Shown piece by piece: positions 1 through 6,425 of a stretch of 12,180 nucleotides of DNA (its first letter is position 1; each line of letters opens with the position of its first letter). The position numbers and the translations under genes are program-made. Under the pieces are notes generated by a model. That model was given only the letters and a program-made list of their open reading frames with translations, was not told where the DNA came from and did no database searches. Source of the stretch: Pseudomonadota bacterium (GTDB lineage Bacteria > Pseudomonadota > Alphaproteobacteria > Acetobacterales > Acetobacteraceae); NCBI GenBank assembly GCA_021808055.1, contig JAKBCH010000051.1, positions 1 to 12,180 on the forward strand, in the 5' to 3' direction.

Positions 1-924
1 ATTGGCGCCGGAAATTTTGGCGATGGCCAGCGTAACCGCAGGTGCGCGGCCCCATCCCTTCCCCTGCCGGTTGAAAGCCCAGACCCGCTCTTCCTGTGGT
101 GCAGGACCGAAGACCACTTTCGCGACGTCGCGGACATAAACGGGGCGGTTGTCGCGCGTGGTGACAAGCAGCAGGCCAATATCGGGTACGCCGTCGAGTG
201 ACTGCCCGACCTGAACACCTTGCATCTGCCCGTCATTGCGCAGCATTCCAGCAGAAAACTCCTCATTCGCTTCCTGCACGCGTGCGACGAGCTGCTGCAG
301 CGTAACGCCGTAGAGCATGAGCTTTTCGGGGTCCGGTTCGATACGGATCTGTTCCGGGTCCTCGCCTGCAATATAGGTAAGGCCGACATTGGGAACCTTA
401 ATCAGCTCGCCCTGCAGTTTCTGCGCCAGATCGGTGAGTGCGCCGGCATCCCAATGCGCCGCCGCGTCTGGTTTGGGCGTCAAGGTGAGGGTGAGGATCG
501 CCACATCGTCGATGCCGCGCCCCACAACGAGGGGCGGCGGGATGCCGATCGGGATACGGTTCAGATTGTCGTGAATCTTGTCGTTCACCAGTAGCACCGC
601 GTGGTCTTCGTTGGTGCCGACAACGAAACGGGCGGTAACCATGACATGGTTATCCACCGTGGTGGAGTAGATATGCTCGATGCCGGGGATGGAGCGCAGC
701 ACCACTTCCAGCGGCTTGGTGACCAGCTCCACCGCATCCGAGGCTTTCATCCCGTCGGTGTTCACCATCACATCCACCATCGGTACGTGGATTTGCGGGT
801 CTTCTTCACGCGGGATTGTGACGAGCGCCAGTATCCCCGCCATCAGTGCCGCGATGAGGAAGAGCGGCGTAAGCGGCGAACGGATGAAGCGCTTGGTCAG
901 CGTGCCCGAGAAGCCGAGGCTCAT
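1..924 (-). CDS. RND-family efflux pump inner-membrane subunit (partial, N-terminal 308 codons)
   Basis: This is the N-terminal third of a resistance-nodulation-division transporter; the frame stays open to the window edge. After a short cytoplasmic N-terminus comes a hydrophobic first membrane helix (about residues 16-37), followed by REEDPQI at about 39-45, the hallmark of AcrB/CusA-like pumps. The rest (VDVMVNTDG, ASDAVE, TKPLE, GIEHIYS) fits the periplasmic porter domain. Family members are about 1,000-1,050 residues and form trimers driven by proton influx, paired with a periplasmic adaptor and an outer-membrane channel. The ATG at 924 overlaps the adaptor stop as ATGA, so translation is probably coupled. 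The substrate cannot be read from this part. The metal-binding residues of CusA-type pumps and the proton-relay aspartates lie in the missing portion. Position in a persulfide-regulated operon hints at a sulfur-related or stress-generated substrate, which is inference. Confidence 0.93.
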   Translation of the reverse strand, partial: MSLGFSGTLTKRFIRSPLTPLFLIAALMAGILALVTIPREEDPQIHVPMVDVMVNTDGMKASDAVELVTKPLEVVLRSIPGIEHIYSTTVDNHVMVTARFVVGTNEDHAVLLVNDKIHDNLNRIPIGIPPPLVVGRGIDDVAILTLTLTPKPDAAAHWDAGALTDLAQKLQGELIKVPNVGLTYIAGEDPEQIRIEPDPEKLMLYGVTLQQLVARVQEANEEFSAGMLRNDGQMQGVQVGQSLDGVPDIGLLLVTTRDNRPVYVRDVAKVVFGPAPQEERVWAFNRQGKGWGRAPAVTLAIAKISGAN

Positions 925-1907
925 GGCGCGCTGCCCGGCGGAAGCAGCACCTCGCCGGGAGCGAGACCGGTGAGAATCTCTATCCCGTTGGGCAGGCCGG
1001 GCGTCGGTTGTGGCGCGCCGCGCTGGATGGGAATGGCTATGGCGCCGCCTGGTGTTTGCAGATCGGCATAATCAAGGCCGAAGCGTGTGTCGATAAAATT
1101 TTCCGGGATGACGATGCCAGGGCGTGTTCCAGCGGAGACCCAGACCTGCACACGCGCGCCAACAAAATAATTTCCGGTATCGGGTGCGGTGGCATCGGCC
1201 TCGACCCGGCCATTGGCGATTTGCGGGTAGATCAGTGTGATCTTACCAAAGAGGGGGGCGCCATTTTCATCGAGCCGCACCAGATCTCCCACTTGCATCA
1301 AGGGGGCATGATATTCGGGAATATCAAGACGCAGCACGTAATTCTTCTCGGCAATGGTGGCGACGACATCGCCCGGCAGCACCACGGTGCCTTGCGTCAC
1401 CGGCGTGGTCAACACCCGGCCGGATATGGGGGCAAGCACCGCCCCTTCGCCGATCTGCTGGGCAAGTGCCGCATGCGCTGCGATTTTGGCGCGCAGTGCG
1501 CTCTGCGCGACCGCAACGCCAGTCTGCGCCTGGTCGAACACCGAACGAGCTACGGCGCCCGAATGCACAAGGATGGCGGCGCGACGGTAATCGATCTCGG
1601 CTTGGGCCAATTGCGCTTTTGCCGCGGCGATATCGGCGGTGAGCGCATCGAGCTGCTGCACCATCGCGGGATCCGCCACCATGGCGACCTTCTGCCCGGC
1701 CTGCACCTCGTCGCCGTCCTGCACCTGGAAACTCACCAGCGTTCCGCTGATGCGGGCACGAGCCTGCACCACATGTGCTGCCTCAACCGTTGCGAACACG
1801 GCCTTCTGATCCGCGATTGACGAAGTGGCGACGGTGAATGTGGCAGGGGCGGCCAGAGCCGCATGTGCGCCAAAGAGACCGGCGAGCAGCGCAAAACGCG
1901 AAACCAT
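921..1907 (-). CDS. RND efflux periplasmic adaptor (HlyD/membrane-fusion family)
   Basis: This is a 328-residue periplasmic adaptor that would bridge the RND pump encoded next to an outer-membrane channel. It starts with a Sec-type signal sequence (MVSRFALLAGLFGAHAALAA). A lipoyl half-motif follows (FQVQDGDEVQAGQKVAMV), then an alanine/glutamine-rich helical hairpin (DALTADIAAAKAQLAQAE onward), the second lipoyl half (VLAPISGRVLTTPVTQGTVV) and beta-barrel segments. I chose the ATG at 1907 because a TTG 15 bases upstream (1922) forms part of the ribosome-binding sequence TTGAGGA, spaced about 8 bases from the ATG. No lipobox cysteine is seen. The length is slightly short for the family (usually 350-400), mainly at the C-terminus. 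It lies 24 bases downstream of the rhodanese gene and overlaps the pump gene by 4 bases. No TolC-like partner is visible in the window. Confidence 0.92.
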   Translation of the reverse strand: MVSRFALLAGLFGAHAALAAPATFTVATSSIADQKAVFATVEAAHVVQARARISGTLVSFQVQDGDEVQAGQKVAMVADPAMVQQLDALTADIAAAKAQLAQAEIDYRRAAILVHSGAVARSVFDQAQTGVAVAQSALRAKIAAHAALAQQIGEGAVLAPISGRVLTTPVTQGTVVLPGDVVATIAEKNYVLRLDIPEYHAPLMQVGDLVRLDENGAPLFGKITLIYPQIANGRVEADATAPDTGNYFVGARVQVWVSAGTRPGIVIPENFIDTRFGLDYADLQTPGGAIAIPIQRGAPQPTPGLPNGIEILTGLAPGEVLLPPGSAP

Positions 1908-1931
1908 GCTTCTGATCCTCAAAATGATAGG

Positions 1932-2261
1932 TCAGCCGCGCGTAACAGGCAGACCGGCATCGCTCCAGGCCGCAAGACCACCATCAAGATGTCCGGCGAC
2001 TTTCACCCCCGCCTGTGCGCAGCGTTCCGCCGCCATGGCGGAGCGTTTGCCCACGCCACAATGCAGCACCACCGCGCCCGCCGGCAGGCTGGCCGGGTTG
2101 AAATTTGAAAGCGGATGGTTGATGGCACCATCGATGCGGGCTGCTGCATGTTCGCCCGGCTCGCGTACATCCACCAGCGTCACGCGCCCGGCGGTGAGCG
2201 CCTCATGCAGCGCAGTGGGGGAAAAATTGGTGAGGTCGGGTTTGCGGCCAAAGGGGAACAT
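1932..2261 (-). CDS. Single-domain rhodanese-like sulfurtransferase
   Basis: This 109-residue cytoplasmic protein has one rhodanese domain. LVDVREPGEHAAARIDGAI at about 29-47 contains the conserved DVRE (D31-E34). The active-site loop HCGVGKRSA has catalytic Cys68 and Arg73, matching the six-residue loop of GlpE/PspE-type sulfurtransferases. HLDGGLAAWSDAGLPV closes the domain. Such enzymes carry sulfane sulfur as a cysteine persulfide and pass it to thiols or cyanide. The start is supported by an AAGGAG element about 8 bases upstream of the ATG. It is the second gene of the leftward operon, 20 bases after the ArsR-family gene and 24 before the RND adaptor. With sulfide:quinone oxidoreductase and thioredoxin encoded on the other arm, a role in moving persulfide sulfur is likely, though the acceptor is not evident. 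Confidence 0.93.
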   Translation of the reverse strand: MFPFGRKPDLTNFSPTALHEALTAGRVTLVDVREPGEHAAARIDGAINHPLSNFNPASLPAGAVVLHCGVGKRSAMAAERCAQAGVKVAGHLDGGLAAWSDAGLPVTRG

Positions 2262-2281
2262 AAGGGGCTCCTTGGAAAAAA

Positions 2282-2614
2282 TCAGGCAGGCAGACAGAAG
2301 CTCTGCCGCAATTGCGGGGCGCAGAACAATTCGAACAATGTTTCTAGAATGCGGCGAGCGGGCAAGCTGTTAATGGCGTAGAAAATAGTCTGGGCCTCGC
2401 GCCGGGCGCTGACCAACCCTTCGCGCCGCAGCAGCGCCAAATGTTGAGAGACGGTGGAGGCGCGCAGGTCAAGAAACGCCGCAAGATCGCCGACCGAGCG
2501 TTCGCCCTCCAGCAACTGGCAGAGAATCATCAACCGATGCGGGTTAGAGAGCGATTTAAGTAATTCGCTCGCCTGACTTGCCGCGCCGTGCATCATTGCG
2601 GGATCAACATTCAT
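2282..2614 (-). CDS. bigR: ArsR-family repressor, BigR/SqrR-type persulfide sensor
   Basis: This 110-residue winged-helix protein has the ArsR pattern: LKSLSNPHRLMILCQL, then the recognition helix region (RASTVSQHLALLRREGLV) and a beta-wing (ARREAQTIFYAI). Two cysteines, Cys32 in LMILCQLLEGERS and Cys98 in LFELFCAP, are 66 residues apart. This is the spacing of the redox pair in Xylella/Agrobacterium BigR and Rhodobacter SqrR (41/107 or 42/108), which form a tetrasulfide with persulfides and leave DNA. The arsenic-type CxC motif is absent. A longer open frame reaches 2692, but it runs through the operator and promoter, so I chose the ATG at 2614. That ATG lacks a Shine-Dalgarno and sits 7 bases after the -10 box, suggesting a leaderless mRNA. 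It heads the rhodanese-RND operon and probably represses both arms, including itself. The persulfide-sensor identity is inferred from the cysteine pair and context. Confidence 0.9.
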   Translation of the reverse strand: MNVDPAMMHGAASQASELLKSLSNPHRLMILCQLLEGERSVGDLAAFLDLRASTVSQHLALLRREGLVSARREAQTIFYAINSLPARRILETLFELFCAPQLRQSFCLPA

Positions 2615-2616
2615 AG

Positions 2617-2645
2617 TTGCGTATATACGAGATTTTGTATATAAA
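2617..2645 (+). promoter_or_regulatory. Rightward sigma70-type promoter for sqr-trxC-DUF2892
   Basis: TTGCGT (2617-2622) and TATAAA (2640-2645) are 17 bases apart, giving a predicted transcript start near 2652. The leader would then be about 24 bases and contains purine-rich AGGAGA (2655-2660) and GGAGA (2662-2666) before the sqr ATG at 2676. The promoter is almost fully superimposed on the leftward one and on the inverted repeat. Confidence 0.55.
2622..2643. promoter_or_regulatory. Operator: perfect 7-8-7 inverted repeat
   Basis: TATATAC (2622-2628), an 8-base spacer GAGATTTT, and GTATATA (2637-2643) form a perfect inverted repeat in the only intergenic region of the divergent locus. It covers the -10 box of the leftward promoter and most of the spacer and -10 region of the rightward one. 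The AT-rich arms and 8-base spacing resemble sites recalled for SqrR/BigR regulators (half-sites separated by 8 bases), although the arm sequence differs. One bound dimer could silence both operons at once. That the neighbouring ArsR-type protein binds here is inference. Confidence 0.75.
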
Positions 2646-2650
2646 AGCAA
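2622..2650 (-). promoter_or_regulatory. Leftward sigma70-type promoter for the regulator-rhodanese-RND operon
   Basis: Read on the minus strand, TTGCTT (2650-2645) is a -35 box and TATATA (2627-2622) a -10 box, with an exact 17-base spacer. Only 7 bases separate the -10 box from the ATG at 2614. Transcription would therefore begin at or within a base or two of the start codon, giving a leaderless message. This agrees with the lack of a Shine-Dalgarno there. Confidence 0.65.
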
Positions 2651-2675
2651 GGCCAGGAGACGGAGAAATCTAAAA

Positions 2676-3956
2676 ATGTCAGAAATCATCATTTTGGGTG
2701 CGGGGCTCGGCGGTACGTTGATGGCTTATGAGCTCGTCGAACAATTGCGCCGGGAGGACCATATTACCGTCATCGGCTCCTCCTCCCGCTACCAATTCTA
2801 CCCCTCCAACCCCTGGGTGGCGGTGGGCTGGCGTCAGCGTGAGGAAATTGAGGTTGACCTCACCAAGGTCATGGCCAAGAAAAAAATCCGTTTTGTCACC
2901 GAGGGCGCTGCGCGCGTACATCCTGCCGATAACCAAGTTGAGCTGCACGACGGTGCCCGGCTCGCCTATGATTATCTGATCATCGCAACCGGGCCGGAAT
3001 TGGCATTTGACGAAATCCCCGGTCTTGGCCCCATGGCGCACACACAATCTATCTGCCAGACGGACCATGCCGAGCAGGCTTTCGCGGCATTCGAAAAATT
3101 CTGTGAAAACCCTGGCCCTGTCGTCGTAGGCGCGACGCAGGGCGTCTCCTGCTTTGGCCCGGCTTATGAGTTCGCCTTCATTCTCGATACCGAGCTGAAA
3201 AAACGTAAATTGCGCCACAAAGTGCCGATGACTTTTGTCACGCCGGAACCCTATATCGGTCATCTCGGGCTGGATGGCGTGGGCGATACGAAAGGCTTGA
3301 TGGAAGCGGAGTTACGCAACCGACATATCAAATGGATCACCAACGCCAAGGTGAAGGAGATTGGCGAAGGACGCATGATGGTGGAAGAGCTGAACGAGGA
3401 TACTAGCCTGAAAACCACGCATGAGCTGCCCTTCGCTTTCTCGATGATGATGCCACCCTTCCGCGGCGTACCGGCGGTCTTCGGCATTGAGGGGCTGACC
3501 AATCCACGCGGGTTCATTCTGGCGGATGCGCACCAGCGCAACCCCAGCTTCCGGAACGTGTTCTCCATCGGCGTGTGCGTGGCCATACCCCCTACCGGCA
3601 AAACGCCAGTGCCAGTTGGTGTGCCAAAAACCGGTTTCATGATCGAATCAATGGTGACGGCGACGGCGCATAATCTCGGTGCTTTACTGCGGGGCGGCGA
3701 GGCCACGCTTCGGCCTTCATGGAACGCCATCTGCCTGGCAGATTTCGGTGATGGCGGTGTCGCCTTCGTCGCCCAGCCACAGATCCCGCCGCGCAACGTC
3801 AATTGGTCAGCGCAAGGGAAGTGGGTGCACCTCGCCAAAGTCGGGTACGAGAAATACTTCTTGCGCAAGATCAAGGCCGGCAAGAGCGAACCCTTTTATG
3901 AACGTTATCTGCTGGAGCAGCTCGGGATCAATAAATTCGCGGATCATAACCATTAG
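2676..3956 (+). CDS. sqr: Sulfide:quinone oxidoreductase (type I-like)
   Basis: This 426-residue flavoprotein oxidises sulfide to sulfane sulfur or polysulfide and passes electrons to membrane quinone. The N-terminal FAD-binding Rossmann motif is IIILGAGLGGTLMAYEL (4-20). YDYLIIATGPEL (98-109) is the second dinucleotide-fold strand. The three redox cysteines of the Acidithiobacillus ferrooxidans-type enzymes (128, 160, 356) have close counterparts here: Cys127 in SICQTDHA, Cys159 in GVSCFGPAYEF and Cys353 in NAICLADFGDGGVAF. The TPVPVGVPKTGFMIESM segment (310-326) and the C-terminal WVHLAKVGYEKYFLRK region also match that group; the amphipathic C-terminus would anchor it on the cytoplasmic face of the membrane. 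It is the first gene of the rightward operon, 8 bases before the thioredoxin gene. Close relatives such as flavocytochrome c sulfide dehydrogenase are less likely because no Tat/Sec signal is present. Confidence 0.96.
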   Translation: MSEIIILGAGLGGTLMAYELVEQLRREDHITVIGSSSRYQFYPSNPWVAVGWRQREEIEVDLTKVMAKKKIRFVTEGAARVHPADNQVELHDGARLAYDYLIIATGPELAFDEIPGLGPMAHTQSICQTDHAEQAFAAFEKFCENPGPVVVGATQGVSCFGPAYEFAFILDTELKKRKLRHKVPMTFVTPEPYIGHLGLDGVGDTKGLMEAELRNRHIKWITNAKVKEIGEGRMMVEELNEDTSLKTTHELPFAFSMMMPPFRGVPAVFGIEGLTNPRGFILADAHQRNPSFRNVFSIGVCVAIPPTGKTPVPVGVPKTGFMIESMVTATAHNLGALLRGGEATLRPSWNAICLADFGDGGVAFVAQPQIPPRNVNWSAQGKWVHLAKVGYEKYFLRKIKAGKSEPFYERYLLEQLGINKFADHNH

Positions 3957-3964
3957 GTGAGACC

Positions 3965-4399
3965 ATGAACATTACGCTCGTCTGCCCGGATTGCGGGATG
4001 TTGAACCGTGTGCCTGACGCCAAACTGGCCGCTGGTCCGCGTTGCGGTGCCTGCAAATCCGCGCTGTTCAAGGGCGAACCATTGGAGGTAGACGAAACAA
4101 AACTCACCCGTCATGTGACGCATGACGGCATCCCGGTTCTGGTCGATGTCTGGGCCGCCTGGTGCGGTCCATGCCGCAGCATGGCACCGCAATTTTCTGC
4201 GGCCGCACGTCATCTGGAGCCACGCGTGCGGCTGCTTACGCTCGATGCAGATCGCGCCCGCAACACCATGGATCGTTACGGGATCAGCTCAATTCCCACC
4301 CTTCTGCTCTTCGCGAACGGCCAGTTGCGCGGCCGCCAAGCTGGCACAATGTCCGCCGCGCAGATTGCGCAATTCACTTCAAGCCATCAAGCCATTTAG
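3965..4399 (+). CDS. trxC: Thioredoxin 2 with N-terminal zinc ribbon
   Basis: This 144-residue protein has the architecture of E. coli TrxC. The N-terminal zinc ribbon has two cysteine pairs, CPDC (7/10) and CGAC (27/30). The thioredoxin fold then carries VDVWAAWCGPCRSMAP with redox Cys67 and Cys70, and the cis-proline in SSIPTLLLF (Pro111). It reduces protein disulfides and persulfides in the cytoplasm using thioredoxin reductase, which is not in this window. TrxC proteins are typically oxidative-stress inducible. Here it sits 8 bases after sqr and 9 bases before the DUF2892 gene. It may therefore reduce the persulfide or tetrasulfide left by sulfide oxidation, possibly resetting the regulator; this is inference. 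The ribosome-binding stretch AGGTGAG overlaps the sqr stop codon. Confidence 0.95.
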   Translation: MNITLVCPDCGMLNRVPDAKLAAGPRCGACKSALFKGEPLEVDETKLTRHVTHDGIPVLVDVWAAWCGPCRSMAPQFSAAARHLEPRVRLLTLDADRARNTMDRYGISSIPTLLLFANGQLRGRQAGTMSAAQIAQFTSSHQAI

Positions 4400-4408
4400 G
4401 AATTCTAC

Positions 4409-4612
4409 ATGAACATCGACAAAGCGGTACTCTCACTCGCAGGCGTCATGGTGCTGCTCAGCATTGCCCTCACTCTTGCCTTTTCAAACTGGTGGTTGTT
4501 GCTCACCGGTTTTGTCGGTCTAAACCTCCTGCAAAGCAGTATCACCGGCTTTTGTGTGCCTGCCATCATTTTCAGGAAACTTGGCATAAAACCAGGTTGT
4601 GCTTTTAACTGA
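4409..4612 (+). CDS. DUF2892 small inner-membrane protein (YgaP-membrane-domain type)
   Basis: This 67-residue protein has two predicted membrane helices (about residues 7-25 and 28-46) followed by the motif GFCVPAIIFRKLGIK at 47-61. It matches the DUF2892 family, which is the C-terminal membrane part of the rhodanese YgaP and also occurs alone. Cys49 in the conserved GFC motif and Cys64 near the C-terminus could carry sulfur. The ribosome-binding AGGA overlaps the trxC stop codon, so the gene is almost surely in the sqr-trxC operon. DUF2892 proteins recur beside rhodaneses, SQRs and BigR-type regulators. A role in the passage or handling of sulfur species at the membrane is plausible but unproven. 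Confidence 0.88.
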   Translation: MNIDKAVLSLAGVMVLLSIALTLAFSNWWLLLTGFVGLNLLQSSITGFCVPAIIFRKLGIKPGCAFN

Positions 4613-4710
4613 TATTCTGACCTGACCTACTCTGCGCCAGCGGTGGATGTGGTGTTAATAAACATCTGCTCTGGGCAACGGATATGTAGAGTATTACGGA
4701 GCGCTTTAAC
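4613..4710. other. Spacer after the sulfide operon, no gene seen
   Basis: About 100 bases between the DUF2892 stop codon and the first insertion-sequence fragment. I see no open frame worth calling and no GC-rich hairpin followed by a U-run, so termination of the sqr operon is not explained by an obvious intrinsic terminator. Confidence 0.5.
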
Positions 4711-5020
4711 AGGCTACTGCAAAACTCTTGTCCTATCTTGATTTGACTGATTCTATTCTGCCGAGAGGAGAGTGGGATGCGCGGTCGTTCTGGTTCCGGT
4801 GACGAGCTTTTCAGTTTTGTGCGTCCTTGAGGAGCGCGTTCCGGCGGATCATCCTCTGCGGGCGATCGGGGGGCTGGCGGACGAGGTTCTGGCGGGGTTG
4901 AGCGGCAGTTTTTCCAAGCTTTATGCACACACAGGCCGGCCGTCGATTCCACCTGAGATGCTGCTGCGGACGACGCTTTTGCAAGCGTTGTACTCTGTGC
5001 GCTCGGAGCGGATGCTAATG
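4711..5020 (+). pseudogene. IS1182/IS5-like transposase, 5' fragment, frameshifted
   Basis: An ATG at 4777, preceded by GAGAGGAGAG, opens MRGRSGSGDELFSFV and then hits a TGA at 4828-4830. One extra base around 4818-4826 moves the homology into the next frame, which continues LEERVPADHPLRAI, LYAHTGRPSIPPEMLL and SVRSERMLM to about 5020. This is the conserved N-terminal domain (DUF772-like) of IS1182/IS5-group transposases. The expected continuation (EQLDYNLLFRWFVGL in relatives) is replaced abruptly by IS3 sequence. The stretch ACAGGCTACTGCAAAACTC near 4711-4729 resembles a terminal repeat of such elements, so I set the left boundary there tentatively. The catalytic domain is missing, so the fragment is dead. 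Confidence 0.8.
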
Positions 5021-5360
5021 AAGCGCGAGGTGAAGGAACTGCGCCGCGCCAATGAGATCCTGAGCAAGGCCAGCGCGTATTTTGCGGCGGCGGAGCTCGA
5101 CCGCCACGGCAAATGATGTTGTGGTTATTGACGCCCATCGCGAGGAACTCGAGGTCGAGCCAATTTGCCGGGAACTGCAAATTGCCCCTTCCTCCTACCA
5201 GGAGCATGCTGCCCGTCTTGCCGATCCGATCCGGCCAAGCGTCCCGCCTGCGAGCGGCGTGACGATGAGCTCAAGGCGCAGATCAGACGCCTGCATGCGA
5301 CGAGCTACGGCCTCTATGGCGCGCGCAAGGTCTGGCATCAGCTGCGGCGCGAAGGGGTCA
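5021..5360 (+). pseudogene. IS3-family orfA 3' end plus orfB 5' end, frameshifted fragment
   Basis: From about 5021 the frame reads KREVKELRRANEILSKASAY and AELDRHGK, stopping at 5116. This is the leucine-zipper C-terminus of an IS3-type OrfA. A second frame then gives the OrfB N-terminus: DAHREELEVEPICRELQIAP and SSYQEHAARLADP. At 5221-5230 the pentamer CCGAT occurs twice in tandem, which pushes the rest of OrfB (ERRDDELKAQIRRLHATSYG, LYGARKVWHQLRREGVRV) into another frame. Homology ends near 5360, where IS66 sequence begins on the opposite strand. Neither the start of OrfA nor the DDE catalytic core of OrfB remains. Confidence 0.8.
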
Positions 5361-6425
5361 GGGTCAGCCCCTCCGAGTGGCGCAAACTGTAGCGCATGGC
5401 TTCGGCCAGTTTCGTTGCTTTCGAGATGCGCGGCAGTTGCTGGTCCAGCCAGTCGTGCAGCGCCTCGACATGCGGCCGTGAACGCGCCTGCCGCACGGCC
5501 TTTCGATGCGTGGCCGGCTGGTTGCGGATTTCAGCCTCGATCTCATACAGTGCCGAGATCCGCGCCAGAGCTTCCGCCGCAATCGGCAATTTGGTCGAGG
5601 CATGCACTTCAAAAAAACCGCGCCGCGCATGGACCCAGCAAAAGGCCAGTTTGACCGAGGCATCGGCACGCGCCTTCACCACCTGCCCGAACCCGGCATA
5701 ACCATCAACCTGCACAATACCGCTGAAGTTGGCGAGATGCGCGGTGGGTCGCATTCCTTTGCGGTCCTCGGCATAGACATAGGCCGGCGGCGGCGCCGGG
5801 CCGCATCATGGCCGGTCATCGACGGCGTAGCACCAGAACCGGCCTGTCTTGGTCCGCCCCCGACCGGGGTCGAGCAACGGCAATCCGGTGTCATCGGCAA
5901 AAATCTTCTCTGCCGCCATGATGTGGCTCACCAGACGATCATAAACCGGGCGCAACCACCAACAGGCCCGGCCGATCCAATCGCCAAGGGTCGAGCGATC
6001 GAGCGTGATGCCCTGGCGCTCAAAAATCTGTACCTGCCGATAAAACGGCAGGTGATCGGCGAATTTACTGACCAGCACATGCGCGATCAGCGCCTCGGTT
6101 GCCATGCCGCCATCAATAGGGCGCAGCGGCGTCGGCGCCTAAACGATCGACGTATCGCACGCCTGGCAGATATAGCGCGACCGGCAGATGATATTCACCC
6201 GCAATTGCGCCGGCAGAATATCCAGCATCTCGGCACGACTCTCACCGATGCGATGCAGCTCGCCCAGGCAGCAGGGACAGCTCTTGTCCGCAAGATCGAT
6301 CACCACCTCGTAGCGCGGCAGCGAACCCGGCAATTGTCCGAGGTTGCGCTGTCGGCGCACGGGATTGGGGGTGGATGGTTGCCCGGCTTGCATCTCGGCT
6401 TCAGCCATGTCTTCGCCCGCCGCGG
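5360..6425 (-). pseudogene. IS66 TnpC transposase, N- and C-truncated, two in-frame stops
   Basis: One reading frame runs from about 6425 to 5360. It starts in the linker before RNLGQLPGSLPRYEVVIDL, has the zinc-finger cysteines (CPCC and CQAC) and the SEMLD-like RAEMLDILPAQLRV, then an amber TAG at 6138-6136 where relatives have Gln in IVQAP. It resumes PLRPIDGGMATEALIAHVLV, has the catalytic first aspartate in FADDT and LDPGRGRTKTGRFW, an opal TGA at 5808-5806 where relatives have Trp, then MRPTAHLANFSG, the second catalytic aspartate in VQVDGYAGF, and RYSLRHSEGLT. The final part with the catalytic glutamate (TVERAIRP in relatives) is gone. All three segments share one frame, so the damage here is point nonsense changes plus end truncation. 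Confidence 0.86.

Noticed and set aside
1008..1820. 270-codon plus-strand frame antisense to the adaptor
   Set aside because: It is a mirror frame of a clear membrane-fusion protein in GC-rich DNA, with a composition unlike a folded protein and no motifs.
1908..1922. Longer adaptor protein starting at TTG 1922
   Set aside because: The TTG is part of the TTGAGGA ribosome-binding sequence for the ATG at 1907, which opens directly into a signal peptide.
2615..2692. N-terminal extension of the ArsR-type regulator (start at 2692)
   Set aside because: The extension translates the promoter and operator, has no family similarity and would overlap the sqr start.
2679..3263. 194-codon minus-strand frame antisense to sqr
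   Set aside because: It lies entirely within a well-supported SQR gene; no motif and no ribosome-binding context of its own.
4613..4710. Rho-independent terminator after the sqr operon
   Set aside because: I found no GC-rich stem followed by a run of T in this stretch or after the ugd stop.
5350..5376. AGGGG...CCCCT inverted repeat at the IS3/IS66 junction as a terminal repeat
   Set aside because: Its arms are only 5 bases and both sides are coding sequence of different transposases, so it is likely a chance feature of the breakpoint.
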